Source: Massilia sp. BJB1822
Lineage (GTDB): Bacteria > Pseudomonadota > Gammaproteobacteria > Burkholderiales > Burkholderiaceae_D
Length of the DNA: 64,000 bases
Assembly: GCF_013369485.1 (NCBI RefSeq)
Contig: NZ_JABWEB010000005.1
Span: 124,001 to 188,000, forward strand
Direction: 5' to 3'
In this document: in pieces, positions 38,886 through 48,500 of the stretch
How the letters are laid out: each line of letters begins with the position of its first letter
Position numbering within the stretch: the stretch's first letter is position 1
The notes under the pieces: generated by a model
The model's input: only the letters and a program-made list of their open reading frames with translations
Told to the model about the DNA's origin: nothing
Database searches by the model: none
Translations under genes and position numbers: made by a program

Positions 38886-39054
38886 GATGAATCTCCAAGT
38901 GGAATAAAAACGATCTGAAGCTGGACCTACGCTTGTAAAAATATAATGATACCAAATGCGCCGCACATATTTGACGCGCAAGGCATCAGGAACTATGCTT
39001 TTTCTGTACTGCGCAACGCCCTCGCGCGGGCAGCCGGAAACCGCATCGACGGCG

Positions 39055-39109
39055 AGTGTAGGCCTCGAATGCCCGTCTGTCAATCATATCTTATGTCTTA
39101 TATAAGACA
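39055..39109. promoter_or_regulatory. mdh promoter and divergent gntR promoter with shared palindromic operator
   Basis: On the minus strand TTGACA (39083-39078), 17-base spacer and TACACT (39060-39055) form a near-consensus promoter for mdh with a long 5' UTR of about 165 bases. A perfect 16-bp palindrome TGTCTTATATAAGACA lies at 39094-39109, just behind the -35. On the plus strand the same palindrome overlaps a TATAAG -10 (39101-39106) with CTGTCA as -35 for gntR. This predicts autoregulation and control of mdh by the GntR protein. Confidence 0.7.
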
Positions 39110-39166
39110 GATAACTTGTCGGGTTTTGCTGGACGAATAGACCCTTTTGTGGTGAAATCTCGCCCT

Positions 39167-39988
39167 ATGAATTCCGTCCCGCCCAACCAGACCAGTCCAG
39201 CCGCTGCCGCCAGCGCGCCGGCGACCCCGGCTCAGGGCGCGACCGCCTTCTCCACCGTTGCGCCGAGCGCTTCGCCCACCTTCTCCCCGCTGTACCAGCA
39301 GATCAAGGCCTTGATCACGCAAAGCCTGCAGTCGGGCGAGTGGAAGCCGGGCGAGCTGATTCCCAGCGAAGTGGAGCTGGCCAACCGCTTCAAGGTCAGC
39401 CAGGGCACGGTGCGCAAGGCCATCGACGAGCTGGCGGCCGAGAACCTGGTGGTGCGCAAGCAGGGCAAGGGCACGTTCGTGTCGACCCACCATGAGGCGC
39501 GCGCCCACTTCCGCTTCCTGCGCCTGATGCCCGACGAGGGCGTGCCGCACTACCCGGAAAGCAAATTCATCGAAGTGCGGCGCCTGCGCGCGCCGGCCGA
39601 CGTGGCGCGCCTGCTCGACCTGAAGTCGGGCGATGCGGTCATCTATATCAAGCGCGTGCAGTCCTTCGACGGCGTGCCGACCATCGTCGAGGAGCTGTGG
39701 CTGCCCGGCCTGCTGTTCAAGGGGCTGACGGCGGAACGGCTGAATGAATACAAGGGGCCGATGTACGGCCTGTTCGAGTCCGAGTTCGGCACCCGCATGA
39801 TACGGGCGGCCGAAAAAATCCGCGCCGTGTGTGCCGCCGAAGCCGATGCTGCACTGCTGCACACGGCGGCCGGCACGCCGCTGCTGTGCGCCGAGCGCGT
39901 CTCGTTCACGTATGGCGACAAACCGGTGGAATTGCGCCGCGGCCTGTATCTGACGGAGCGTCATCATTATCAAAATGACCTCAATTAG
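39167..39988 (+). CDS. GntR-family regulator with UTRA domain (HutC subfamily), probable TCA-cycle regulator
   Basis: ATG 39167 gives 273 residues; the frame upstream to a TTG is not convincing. Residues 1-40 are a low-complexity Ala/Pro/Thr stretch. The winged helix follows (SPLYQQIKALITQSLQSGEW ... IPSEVELANRFKVSQGTVRKAIDELAAENLVVRKQGKGTFV). The C-terminal UTRA domain (about 130-265) contains GDAVIYIKRVQSFDGVPTIVEELWLPG and ERVSFTYGDKPVELRRGLY, the HutC-type effector fold. The gene stands between mdh and sdhC, divergent from mdh, with a palindromic site in between. I recall a GntR regulator of sdh/TCA genes predicted in Burkholderiales with a similar TTATATAA-centred site, but I am not certain of the name. 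Confidence 0.85.
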   Translation: MNSVPPNQTSPAAAASAPATPAQGATAFSTVAPSASPTFSPLYQQIKALITQSLQSGEWKPGELIPSEVELANRFKVSQGTVRKAIDELAAENLVVRKQGKGTFVSTHHEARAHFRFLRLMPDEGVPHYPESKFIEVRRLRAPADVARLLDLKSGDAVIYIKRVQSFDGVPTIVEELWLPGLLFKGLTAERLNEYKGPMYGLFESEFGTRMIRAAEKIRAVCAAEADAALLHTAAGTPLLCAERVSFTYGDKPVELRRGLYLTERHHYQNDLN

Positions 39989-40034
39989 ATAATCTTGTTG
40001 AGCCGCTAAGAAATGGGGCGGCGCAACATAATTT

Positions 40035-40050
40035 TTGTTATATGTAACAA
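40035..40050. promoter_or_regulatory. Inverted repeat upstream of sdhC
   Basis: TTGTTA (40035-40040), TATG, TAACAA (40045-40050). It lies 114 bases before sdhC. It shares the TTATAT core and 11 of 16 positions with the mdh/gntR palindrome, so it may be a weaker site of the same regulator. A small hairpin GCGGT, CTT, ACCGC (40088-40100) and a repeated GAAAATCG lie between it and the gene. Confidence 0.4.
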
Positions 40051-40163
40051 TACATATTGGTGGGGAGGACGAAAATCGGCGAAAATCGCGGTCTTACCGC
40101 AGTTTTACTTTCGCTGCCTCGTCGCAGTATCGAAATAATTAGCACTAAGCCATAGGGAGGTTA

Positions 40164-40589
40164 ATGATGTCTGAAGCCGTAAGGGAAGCACCAAAAAAAG
40201 AACGGCCTGAGTTCCGTAATATCCACGTTACGCAACTGTCGAACTACCGCTTGCCTTTAGCCGGAGTTGTATCCATCTTGCACCGCATTAGCGGTTTCCT
40301 GATGTTTGCCCTGCTGCCTGTTGTCCTGTATCTGCTCGAGCAGAGCATCCGATCGGAACTTTCCTTCGCTTACTTCCAGGGCATCGCCTCGCACTGGTTC
40401 GTCAAGCTGGTGATCCTGGCCCTGGTCTGGGCGTATATGCAGCACTTCTGCGCCGGCGTGCGCCACCTGATCATGGACACCCACGTCGGCCTGGACAAGG
40501 ATTCGGCGCGCAAGAGTGCCGCCACCGTGCTGGCAATCAGCCTGACCCTGACCGCCCTGGTGGCCCTGAAATTGTTTGGAGTGTTCTAA
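40164..40589 (+). CDS. sdhC: Succinate dehydrogenase cytochrome b556 subunit
   Basis: 141 residues with three membrane helices. The SILHRISGFLMF motif (about residue 40) is the quinone-site Ser/Arg signature of SdhC, and the haem-ligand His lies in GVRHLIMDTHVG (about residue 97). It anchors the SdhAB dimer and reduces ubiquinone. AGGGAGG precedes two consecutive ATG codons at 40164/40167; either may be used. It is the first gene of sdhCDAB-sdhE. Confidence 0.95.
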   Translation: MMSEAVREAPKKERPEFRNIHVTQLSNYRLPLAGVVSILHRISGFLMFALLPVVLYLLEQSIRSELSFAYFQGIASHWFVKLVILALVWAYMQHFCAGVRHLIMDTHVGLDKDSARKSAATVLAISLTLTALVALKLFGVF

Positions 40590-40955
40590 ATGGCGAATAA
40601 TAATATCGGCCCAAAACGCCTGGTCGTCGGCGCCCATTACGGCCTGAAAGACTGGCTGGCGCAGCGCGTGACCGCGATTCTGATGGTGGTGTATACCGCC
40701 GTGCTGCTGTTTTCTTTCCTTTCCGGCAGCAACTTCACCTATGAAGGCTGGGCTGGCCTGTTCGCCCAGCAGTGGTTCAAGCTGTTCAGCGCCGTGACGC
40801 TGTTCGGCCTGTTCTACCACGCCTGGGTTGGCATGCGTGACATCTGGATGGACTACGTTAAACCAGTCGGCGTCCGTCTGTTCCTGCAAATTGCCACCGT
40901 GCTGTGGTTGATCGCCTGCGCCGCATGGTCGGTGCAGATTCTGTGGAGTGTGTAA
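40590..40955 (+). CDS. sdhD: Succinate dehydrogenase membrane anchor subunit
   Basis: 121 residues with three membrane helices ([41 protein letters not shown] split, and [21 protein letters not shown]). The haem His is in [20 protein letters not shown] follows the sdhC stop with no gap, so translation is coupled. It completes the cytochrome b and quinone site of complex II in the inner membrane. Confidence 0.94.
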   Translation: MANNNIGPKRLVVGAHYGLKDWLAQRVTAILMVVYTAVLLFSFLSGSNFTYEGWAGLFAQQWFKLFSAVTLFGLFYHAWVGMRDIWMDYVKPVGVRLFLQIATVLWLIACAAWSVQILWSV

Positions 40956-40957
40956 TC

Positions 40958-42736
40958 GTGGCAGCAATCAAATCTGCAATCCCTACCCGCCGCTTTGACG
41001 CGGTGATCGTTGGCGCCGGCGGTTCCGGCATGCGCGCCTCCCTGCAACTGGCGGAAGCCGGCCTGAATGTGGCCGTGCTGTCCAAGGTCTTCCCGACCCG
41101 CTCCCACACCGTGGCGGCGCAGGGCGGCATCGGCGCCTCGCTGGGCAATATGTCGGAAGACAACTGGTTCTGGCATATGTTCGACACCGTCAAGGGCGGC
41201 GACTATCTGGGCGACCAGGACGCAATCGAATTCATGTGCCGCGAAGCGCCGAAAGTCGTGTACGAGCTGGAACACTTCGGCATGCCGTTCGACCGCAACC
41301 CGGACGGCACCATTTACCAGCGTCCGTTCGGCGGCCACACCGCCAACTTCGGCGAAAAAGCCGTGCAGCGCGCCTGCGCCGCGGCTGACCGTACCGGCCA
41401 CGCCCTGCTGCACACCCTGTACCAGCGCAATGTGCGCGCCCGCACCCACTTCTTCGTCGAGTGGATGGCCCTGGACCTGATCCGCGACGCCGAAGGCGAC
41501 GTGGTCGGCGTGGTGGCCCTGGAAATGGAAACCGGCGAGTGCATGATCCTGGAAGCGAAGACCACCATCTTCGCCACCGGCGGCGCCGGCCGCATCTTCG
41601 CGGCCTCGACCAACGCCTTCATCAACACCGGCGACGGCATGGGCATGGCGGCACGCGCCGGCCTGCCGCTGCAGGATATGGAATTCTGGCAGTTCCACCC
41701 GACCGGCGTGTCCGGCGCGGGCGTGCTGATCACCGAAGGCGTGCGCGGCGAAGGCGGCATCCTGATCAACTCCAACGGCGAACGCTTCATGGAGCGCTAT
41801 GCGCCGACCCTGAAGGATCTGGCGCCGCGCGACTTCGTTTCGCGTTCGATGGACCAGGAGATCAAGGAAGGCCGCGGCTGCGGTCCGAACAAGGACCACG
41901 TGCTGCTGGACCTGCGCCACATCGGCTCCGAGACCATCAAGAAGCGTCTGCCTTCGATCCTGGAAATCGGCCACAAGTTCGCCAACGTCGACGCCACCAA
42001 GGAACCGATTCCTGTCGTGCCGACCATCCACTACCAGATGGGCGGCATTCCGACCAATATCCACGGCCAGGTGGTGGCACCGACCGGCGACGGCAGCCAG
42101 AAAGTGGTCAACGGCCTGTACGCGATCGGCGAATGCGCCTGCGTCTCGGTGCACGGCGCCAACCGTCTGGGCACCAACTCCCTGCTCGACCTGGTGGTCT
42201 TCGGCCGCGCGGCCGGCAACCACGTGGTGGCGCAGAACCTGAAGCAAAAAGAATTCAAGCCGATGCCGAAAGACGCGTCCGAGTTCGCCATGGGCCGTCT
42301 GAACAAGCTGGAAACCTCGACCGGCGGCGAGCGCGTGCAGAACGTGGCCAACGATATCCGCGCCACCATGCAGAAGTACTGCGGCGTGTTCCGTACCGAC
42401 GAGCTGCTGACCCAGGGCTACCAGGAAATCATGAAGCTGGACGAGCGCCGCAAGCACGTGTCCTTCCAGGACAAGTCCAAGGTCTTCAACACCGCCCGCG
42501 TGGAAGCGCTGGAGCTGGACAATCTGATTGAAACTGCCAAGGCCACCATCACCTCGGCTGTAGCACGCAAGGAATCGCGCGGCGCCCATGCGCACAGCGA
42601 TTATCCGCAGCGCGACGACGACAACTGGATGAAGCACACGCTCTGGTTCTCCGAAGGCAACCGCCTGGAGTACAAAGCCGTTGTCACCAAACCGCTGACG
42701 GTCGATACCTTCAAGCCGAAACCACGTACTTTCTAA
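40958..42736 (+). CDS. sdhA: Succinate dehydrogenase flavoprotein subunit
   Basis: I set the start at GTG 40958 (592 residues), two bases after sdhD, because the protein homology starts there ([18 protein letters not shown]) and GGAG lies before it; the frame itself is open from 40904. FAD-binding [17 protein letters not shown] is at about residue 18, the covalent FAD-His motif SHTVAAQGG at about 46, and active-site [22 protein letters not shown] (split here) and Arg/His residues of the succinate site are present, as is [22 protein letters not shown] (split). It oxidises succinate to fumarate. The adjacent sdhE supports FAD attachment. Confidence 0.96.
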   Translation: MAAIKSAIPTRRFDAVIVGAGGSGMRASLQLAEAGLNVAVLSKVFPTRSHTVAAQGGIGASLGNMSEDNWFWHMFDTVKGGDYLGDQDAIEFMCREAPKVVYELEHFGMPFDRNPDGTIYQRPFGGHTANFGEKAVQRACAAADRTGHALLHTLYQRNVRARTHFFVEWMALDLIRDAEGDVVGVVALEMETGECMILEAKTTIFATGGAGRIFAASTNAFINTGDGMGMAARAGLPLQDMEFWQFHPTGVSGAGVLITEGVRGEGGILINSNGERFMERYAPTLKDLAPRDFVSRSMDQEIKEGRGCGPNKDHVLLDLRHIGSETIKKRLPSILEIGHKFANVDATKEPIPVVPTIHYQMGGIPTNIHGQVVAPTGDGSQKVVNGLYAIGECACVSVHGANRLGTNSLLDLVVFGRAAGNHVVAQNLKQKEFKPMPKDASEFAMGRLNKLETSTGGERVQNVANDIRATMQKYCGVFRTDELLTQGYQEIMKLDERRKHVSFQDKSKVFNTARVEALELDNLIETAKATITSAVARKESRGAHAHSDYPQRDDDNWMKHTLWFSEGNRLEYKAVVTKPLTVDTFKPKPRTF

Positions 42737-42752
42737 GCAAGGGCCTTACAAC

Positions 42753-43463
42753 ATGGCACGTACTCTCAAATTCAAGATTTACCGCTACGATCCGGACAAG
42801 GATGCCAAGCCTTACATGCAAGACCTGACGGTCGAGCTGAAAGACACCGACAAGATGCTGCTCGACGCACTGCAGCGCATCAAGTCCGACGTGGACGATT
42901 CGCTGGCCCTGCGCCGCTCCTGCCGCGAAGGCGTGTGCGGTTCGGACGCCATGAACATCAATGGCAAGAACGGTCTGGCCTGCACCACCAACCTGAACGA
43001 GCTGAGCGAGCCGATCGTGCTGCGCCCGCTGCCAGGCCTGCCGGTGATCCGCGACCTGATCGTCGACATGACCCAGTTCTTCAAGCAGTACGACTCGATC
43101 AAGCCGTTCCTGATCAACGACTCGATCCCGCCGGAGAAAGAGCGCCTGCAATCGCCGGAACAGCGCGAAGAGCTGGATGGCCTGTACGAGTGCATCCTGT
43201 GCGCCTGCTGCTCGACCTCCTGCCCGTCGTTCTGGTGGAATCCGGACAAGTTCGTCGGCCCGGCCGGCCTGCTGCAAGCCTACCGCTTCATCGCCGACAG
43301 CCGCGACGAAGCCACCGGCGCGCGTCTGGACAACCTGGAAGACCCGTACCGCCTGTTCCGCTGCCACTCGATCATGAACTGCGTGGACGTTTGCCCGAAA
43401 GGCCTGAATCCGAACAAGGCCATCGGCAAGATCAAGGAATTGATGGTCCGCCGCGCGATCTGA
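42753..43463 (+). CDS. sdhB: Succinate dehydrogenase iron-sulfur subunit
   Basis: 236 residues with all cluster cysteines: [2Fe-2S] in [12 protein letters not shown] and GLACTT (about residues 57-77), [4Fe-4S] in [12 protein letters not shown] (about 150-160), and the second and third sets in [17 protein letters not shown] (about 208-219). It carries electrons from FAD to the quinone site. It is 16 bases after sdhA and 1 base before sdhE, in the same operon. Confidence 0.96.
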   Translation: MARTLKFKIYRYDPDKDAKPYMQDLTVELKDTDKMLLDALQRIKSDVDDSLALRRSCREGVCGSDAMNINGKNGLACTTNLNELSEPIVLRPLPGLPVIRDLIVDMTQFFKQYDSIKPFLINDSIPPEKERLQSPEQREELDGLYECILCACCSTSCPSFWWNPDKFVGPAGLLQAYRFIADSRDEATGARLDNLEDPYRLFRCHSIMNCVDVCPKGLNPNKAIGKIKELMVRRAI

Positions 43464-43464
43464 T

Positions 43465-43746
43465 ATGAGCGAAACGAACAAACATGCGCATCAATCGGAC
43501 CCGGCAAACCGCGCGCGCCTGCGCTGGCGCTCGCGCCGCGGTCTGCTGGAAAACGACCTGATACTGACGCGTTTTCTCGATGCGCATGAACTGGAATTGA
43601 CCGACGAGGAAGTGGACGCGCTTACGCGGCTCCTCGACTTGTCGGACAATGCGCTGATGGATCTGGTGCTGGCTCGCAGCGAGCCTGAAGGCGAGATCGA
43701 TCTGCCGCATGTGCGCGCACTGCTGCAACGGTTACGCCAGGCGTAG
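43465..43746 (+). CDS. sdhE: Succinate dehydrogenase flavinylation factor
   Basis: 93 residues of the SdhE/YgfY (DUF339) family, with the conserved RGLLENDLIL motif (RGxxE) at about residue 27, which contacts SdhA during covalent FAD attachment. The rest is a small five-helix bundle (DEEVDALTRLLDLSDNALMDL). It begins 1 base after the sdhB stop, so it is co-translated with the enzyme it matures. Confidence 0.93.
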   Translation: MSETNKHAHQSDPANRARLRWRSRRGLLENDLILTRFLDAHELELTDEEVDALTRLLDLSDNALMDLVLARSEPEGEIDLPHVRALLQRLRQA

Positions 43747-43812
43747 AAATACGCGGCACCGGAAAGTTTGTGAGTTTTTTTTATTTCGCACCTCTCCAAG
43801 AAGGAAGAGTCC

Positions 43813-45114
43813 ATGAATATCTCTGAAAATAAAGCCACCCTGTCGTTCTCGGACGGCAGCCCATCGATTGAATTTCCGATCTACAAGGGCACCGTCGGCC
43901 CGGACGTCATCGACATCCGCAAGCTGTACGGCGGCACCGGTAAATTCACTTACGACCCTGGCTTCATGTCCACCGCGTCGTGCAACTCGTCGATCACCTA
44001 CATCGACGGCGACAAGGGCGAGCTGCAATACCGCGGCTTCCCGATCGAGCAGCTGGCGGTGAATGCCGACTTCATGGAAACCTGCTACCTGCTGCTGAAC
44101 GGCGAACTGCCGAACGCAGTGGACAAGAAGAAGTTCGTGGAAACCGTCACCAAGCACACCATGGTGCACGAGCAGATGCAATTCTTCTTCCGCGGCTTCC
44201 GCCGCGACGCGCACCCGATGTCCGTGCTGGTTGGCACCGTCGGCGCGCTGGCATCGTTCTACCACGACTCGCTGGACATCAACGACCCGCACCACCGCGA
44301 AGTGTCGGCGATCCGCCTGATCGCCAAGATGCCGACCCTGGTGGCGATGGCCTACAAATACTCGATCGGCCAGCCTTTCGTGTACCCACGCAACGACCTG
44401 TCCTACAGCGCCAACTTCATGCGCATGATGTTCGGCAATCCATGCGAAGAGTACAAGGTCAACGACGTGCTGGTGCGCGCGCTGGACCGCATCCTGATCC
44501 TGCATGCGGATCACGAGCAGAACGCGTCCACCTCGACCGTGCGTCTGGCCGGCTCCTCGGGCGCCAACCCGTTCGCCTGTATCGCAGCGGGCATCGCCTG
44601 CCTGTGGGGCCCTGCCCACGGCGGCGCGAACGAAGCCGCGCTGAACATGCTGAAAGAAATCGGCTCGGTCGACAAGATCCCTGAGTTCATCGCGAAAGTG
44701 AAAGACAAGAACTCCGGCGTCAAGCTGATGGGCTTCGGTCACCGTGTGTACAAGAACTTCGACCCGCGCGCCAAGCTGATGCGCGAAACCTGCCACGAAG
44801 TGCTGAACGAACTGGGCCTGCAAGACGACCCGCTGTTCAAGCTGGCCATGGAACTGGAAAAGATTGCACTGAACGACGACTACTTCGTTTCGCGCAAACT
44901 GTACCCGAACGTGGACTTCTACTCGGGCATCGTGCAGTCCGCCCTGGGCATCCCGGTCTCGCTGTTCACCGGCATCTTCGCCATGGCCCGTACCATCGGC
45001 TGGATCGCCCAATGGAACGAAATGATCGCCGACCCAGAGCAGAAGATCGGCCGTCCGCGCCAGCTGTTCGTCGGCTCCGCCGTGCGCGACGTACCACCGC
45101 TGGCCAAGCGCTGA
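43813..45114 (+). CDS. gltA: Citrate synthase
   Basis: 433 residues, the hexameric type II citrate synthase length. Catalytic residues are visible: His in the [12 protein letters not shown] box (about residue 270), His in [15 protein letters not shown] (about 310) and Asp in [10 protein letters not shown] (about 367). It condenses oxaloacetate and acetyl-CoA. AAGAAGGAAGAGTCC precedes the ATG. It follows sdhE by 66 bases without a terminator, so it may be in the sdh transcript or have its own promoter. A strong terminator follows. Confidence 0.96.
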   Translation: MNISENKATLSFSDGSPSIEFPIYKGTVGPDVIDIRKLYGGTGKFTYDPGFMSTASCNSSITYIDGDKGELQYRGFPIEQLAVNADFMETCYLLLNGELPNAVDKKKFVETVTKHTMVHEQMQFFFRGFRRDAHPMSVLVGTVGALASFYHDSLDINDPHHREVSAIRLIAKMPTLVAMAYKYSIGQPFVYPRNDLSYSANFMRMMFGNPCEEYKVNDVLVRALDRILILHADHEQNASTSTVRLAGSSGANPFACIAAGIACLWGPAHGGANEAALNMLKEIGSVDKIPEFIAKVKDKNSGVKLMGFGHRVYKNFDPRAKLMRETCHEVLNELGLQDDPLFKLAMELEKIALNDDYFVSRKLYPNVDFYSGIVQSALGIPVSLFTGIFAMARTIGWIAQWNEMIADPEQKIGRPRQLFVGSAVRDVPPLAKR

Positions 45115-45133
45115 TCCGCGCCTGCCGCCACTG

Positions 45134-45163
45134 AAAAGCGAGCCCTTGCGGCTCGCTTTTTTT
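45134..45163 (+). terminator. Terminator of gltA
   Basis: GCGAGCC (45138-45144), loop CTTGC, GGCTCGC (45150-45156), TTTTTTT, with AAAA before the stem. Confidence 0.95.
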
Positions 45164-45208
45164 ATTTCGTGACGGCGTATGCTAATGTGAAGAGAGGAGG
45201 GCGGAATC

Positions 45209-45541
45209 ATGTCGGAAGCGGATGCACAGAATTTATCGATACAGCTAGAGGCCTCTACTCATCAGCGCCTACTGGCCCTATCCCGCGAATGCGGGCTGCC
45301 GGTGGAGCAGCTTATGGTGCAGGTAGTGGAACGCTATCTGGGATGGGTCGACAGCTTGTCGTCCCAGGACCGCGCAGCCGTTCAGGCCTGGCAGGAGTAT
45401 CGGCGTACCGGGTTTCATGTGAGTGAGACTGAAGCCGATACATGGCTGGCGCAGTTGGAGGCCGGCCACGTTGCTGAGCTTCCCCATGCCGGATTGTGGT
45501 GCAGCGTGGCGTCATACCGGCGTAACAATTCGTGCAATTAG
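45209..45541 (+). CDS. CopG/ribbon-helix-helix-like antitoxin-type protein
   Basis: 110 residues. The N-terminal part (NLSIQLEASTHQRLLALSRECGLPVEQLMVQVVERYL, split) fits a ribbon-helix-helix DNA-binding fold, and the segment WQEYRRTGFHVSETEADTWLAQLEAG is characteristic of CopG-like antitoxins that pair with RelE/ParE toxins. The C-terminus differs and ends early after a Cys/Arg/Asn stretch. AGGAGGGCGG precedes the ATG. No toxin gene is adjacent, so it is solitary. It ends 54 bases before the tricorn protease gene. Regulatory function is inferred. Confidence 0.65.
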   Translation: MSEADAQNLSIQLEASTHQRLLALSRECGLPVEQLMVQVVERYLGWVDSLSSQDRAAVQAWQEYRRTGFHVSETEADTWLAQLEAGHVAELPHAGLWCSVASYRRNNSCN

Positions 45542-45595
45542 GTGTATATTGGGCAACGTTGCAGCTTCCCATATATCCCTGATTGCGAGGCGTAC

Positions 45596-48500
45596 TTGAG
45601 CATTCTGTCGAAACTTTCCCTGGCGGCGGCCGCGCTGCTGCCGCTGGCGTCCCAGGCACTTCCGAATACTTCCGATACCCGTTTGCTGACCGAACCGGCG
45701 GTGTCGGCCAGCCATATCGCCTTTGTCTACGCGGGCGATGTGTGGTTGGCCAATCCCGATGGCAGCGGCGTGCGGCGCCTGACGTCCGACGTCGGCGAAA
45801 AGTCCAATCCCGTGTTTTCGCCTGACGGCAAGCTGCTGGCCTATAGCGCCACGCTGGACGGCAATACTGATGTGTATGTGCTGGCCGTAAGCGGCGGCAT
45901 GCCGCAGCGCCTGACCTGGCATCCGGGGCCGGATCTGGTGCAGTCCTTCACGCCGGACGGCAAGGCGGTGATGTTTGCCTCGCCGCGCGCGGCCTTCAAT
46001 AACCGCTACCGCAAGCTGTTCACCGTGCCCGTCACCGGCGGCGTGGAAGCGGAGCTGGAAATCCCGAACGCCGCGCGCGCTGCCTATTCGCCGGATGGCA
46101 AGTCCATCGTCTATAACCCGACCTCGCCCGCCTTCCTGCAATGGAAGCGCTATCGCGGCGGCACCCATTCGGTGCTGTGGATCTTCAACCGCGCCAGCCA
46201 GGCGGTCGAGAAGATTCCGCAGCCGGCTTCGCGCGTCAACGACGTCGATCCGGTATGGCTGGGCGATACGATTTACTTCCGCTCCGACCGCGACGGCGAA
46301 TTCAATCTCTACGCTTACGATACCAAGACCAAGGCGGTGCGCGCGCTGACCCGCCACGCCGACTTCCCGGTGCTGAACGCGGCGGCGCAGGGCCGGCGCA
46401 TCGTGTACGAGCAGGCCGGCTATCTGCATGCGCTCGATCTGGACGGCGGCGCGGCGCGCAAGCTGACCATCGGCGTGAGCAGCGATCTTGGCCTGTCGCG
46501 CCCGCGCTGGGTGCGCGGCGCCTCGTATATCCGCGATGCCTCGATCTCGCCGTCTGGCGCGCGCGTGGCCTTCGAATTCCGCGGCGATATCGTCACCCTG
46601 CCGGCCGACAAGGGCGATGTGCGCCACCTGACGCAAAGCCCGGCCGTGCATGAGCGCAATCCAGCCTGGTCGCCCGATGGCCGTTCGCTGGCTTACTTCT
46701 CGGACGAATCGGGCGAGTACGCCCTGCATGTGCAGCCGCAGGACGGCAAAGGCCCGGTACGCAAGTTCAAGCTGAGCGGAGCCGGTTTCTACGAGCGCGC
46801 CAACTGGTCGCCGGACAGCAAGAAGATCGCCTTCATCGACAATGCCTGGAGCCTGTATGTGCTGGACCTGGCCACTGGCGTGCAGAAGAAGATCGCCACC
46901 GAGCCGATTTACGGTGTGACGAAATCGCTCAGCCCCGCCTGGGCGCCGGATTCGCGCTGGGTCGCCTACACGCTGAACTCCCTGAGCTACACGCGCACCG
47001 CCTACATCTATTCGCTGGAGCAGGATAAATCGTATGCCGTCACCGATGGCCTGTCCGACGTTGCCGATCCGGCCTTCGACCGCAGCGGAAAATACCTGTA
47101 CTTCTTCGCCTCCACCAATGCCGGTCCCACCAACAACTGGTTCTCGCTGCAGAACGAGGATAACCGCGCCACAAGCAGCATCTGGCTGGCCGTGCTGCGC
47201 CAGGATCTGCCGTCGCCGCTGGTGAAGGAGAGCGATGAGGAGAAGGGCGCCGCCGCCAAACCGAAGGACGCCAAGGATGAGGCGTCAAGCGAGAAAAAAG
47301 AGAATGGCAAGGCTGACGAGAAACCAGCCGTCGATCCCGTCACCGGCCGCGACGATCCGAAAGTGAAGGTGGCGCCGGTGGCACCCATGCGCATCGACTT
47401 CGACGGCATCTCCACCCGCATCATCGATTTGCCGGTGCCGGTGGCGCAGTTGTCCAATCTGGAGGCTGGTGGGGAAGGGCAGGTCTTCTTCATGCGCGAA
47501 AGCGATGGCAAAAAATCCCTGCAGCGCTTCGACCTGAAAGACCGCAAGACGGAAACCGTGGTGGCGGAACTGGACGGTTACGGCATCAGCGCCGACGGCA
47601 AGAAACTGATCTATCGCCTGAAGGAGAGCTGGGCCACCGGTTCGGCCACCGGCAAGACCCTGGCCGCCAGCGAAGGCAAGCTGCGCGTCGATGCGATCGA
47701 AGTGAAAGCCGATCCGCGCGCCGAGTGGACGCAGATCTACCGCGAAGCCTGGCGCATCAACCGCGACTACTTTTACGATCCTGGCATGCACGGCGTGAAC
47801 TGGCGGCAGATGCACGACAAATACGCCCAGTTCCTGCCCGATCTGGCCACGCGCTCGGACCTGAACCGCGTGATCCAGTGGCTGCACAGCGAGCTTGGCG
47901 TCGGACACCATCGCGGCGGCGGCGGCGACAGCTTCATCGAGAACAAGCCGGTGCCGGGCGGACTGCTGGGCGCCGACTACGAGGTGGCGAACGGCCATTA
48001 CCGCTTCAAGAAAATCTACGGAGGCCTGAACTGGAATCCGACCCTGCGTTCGCCGCTGACCGAGCCGGGGTTGAATGTGAAAGTAGGCGAGTATCTGCTG
48101 GCAGTGGATGGCAAGCCGCTGGCGCCGCCCACCAATCTGTACGCGCCGTTCGAGAATAGCGCCAACCGGACCATCGACATCACGGTCGGCCCGAATGCCG
48201 ATGGCAAGGGCGCGCGCACCATCACCGTGGTGCCGGTTGCCAGCGAGGATGCGCTGCGCAACCGCGACTGGGTCGAAGGCAATATCCGCAAGGTGAATGC
48301 CGCCACCGGCGGACGCGTGGCCTATGTCTACGTGCCGAATACGACCACCCTGGGCCACACCTATTTCAAGCGCTACTTCTATCCGCAGTCCTACAAGGAC
48401 GGCGTGATCATCGACGAGCGCTTCAACGGCGGCGGCAGCCTGGCCGACTACTACATCGAAATCCTGCAAAAACAGGAAATCGCCTGGTGGACCATGCGTT

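Noticed and set aside
40853..42637. A 594-codon minus-strand frame over sdhA
   Set aside because: Antisense shadow; the sdhA product is complete on the plus strand.
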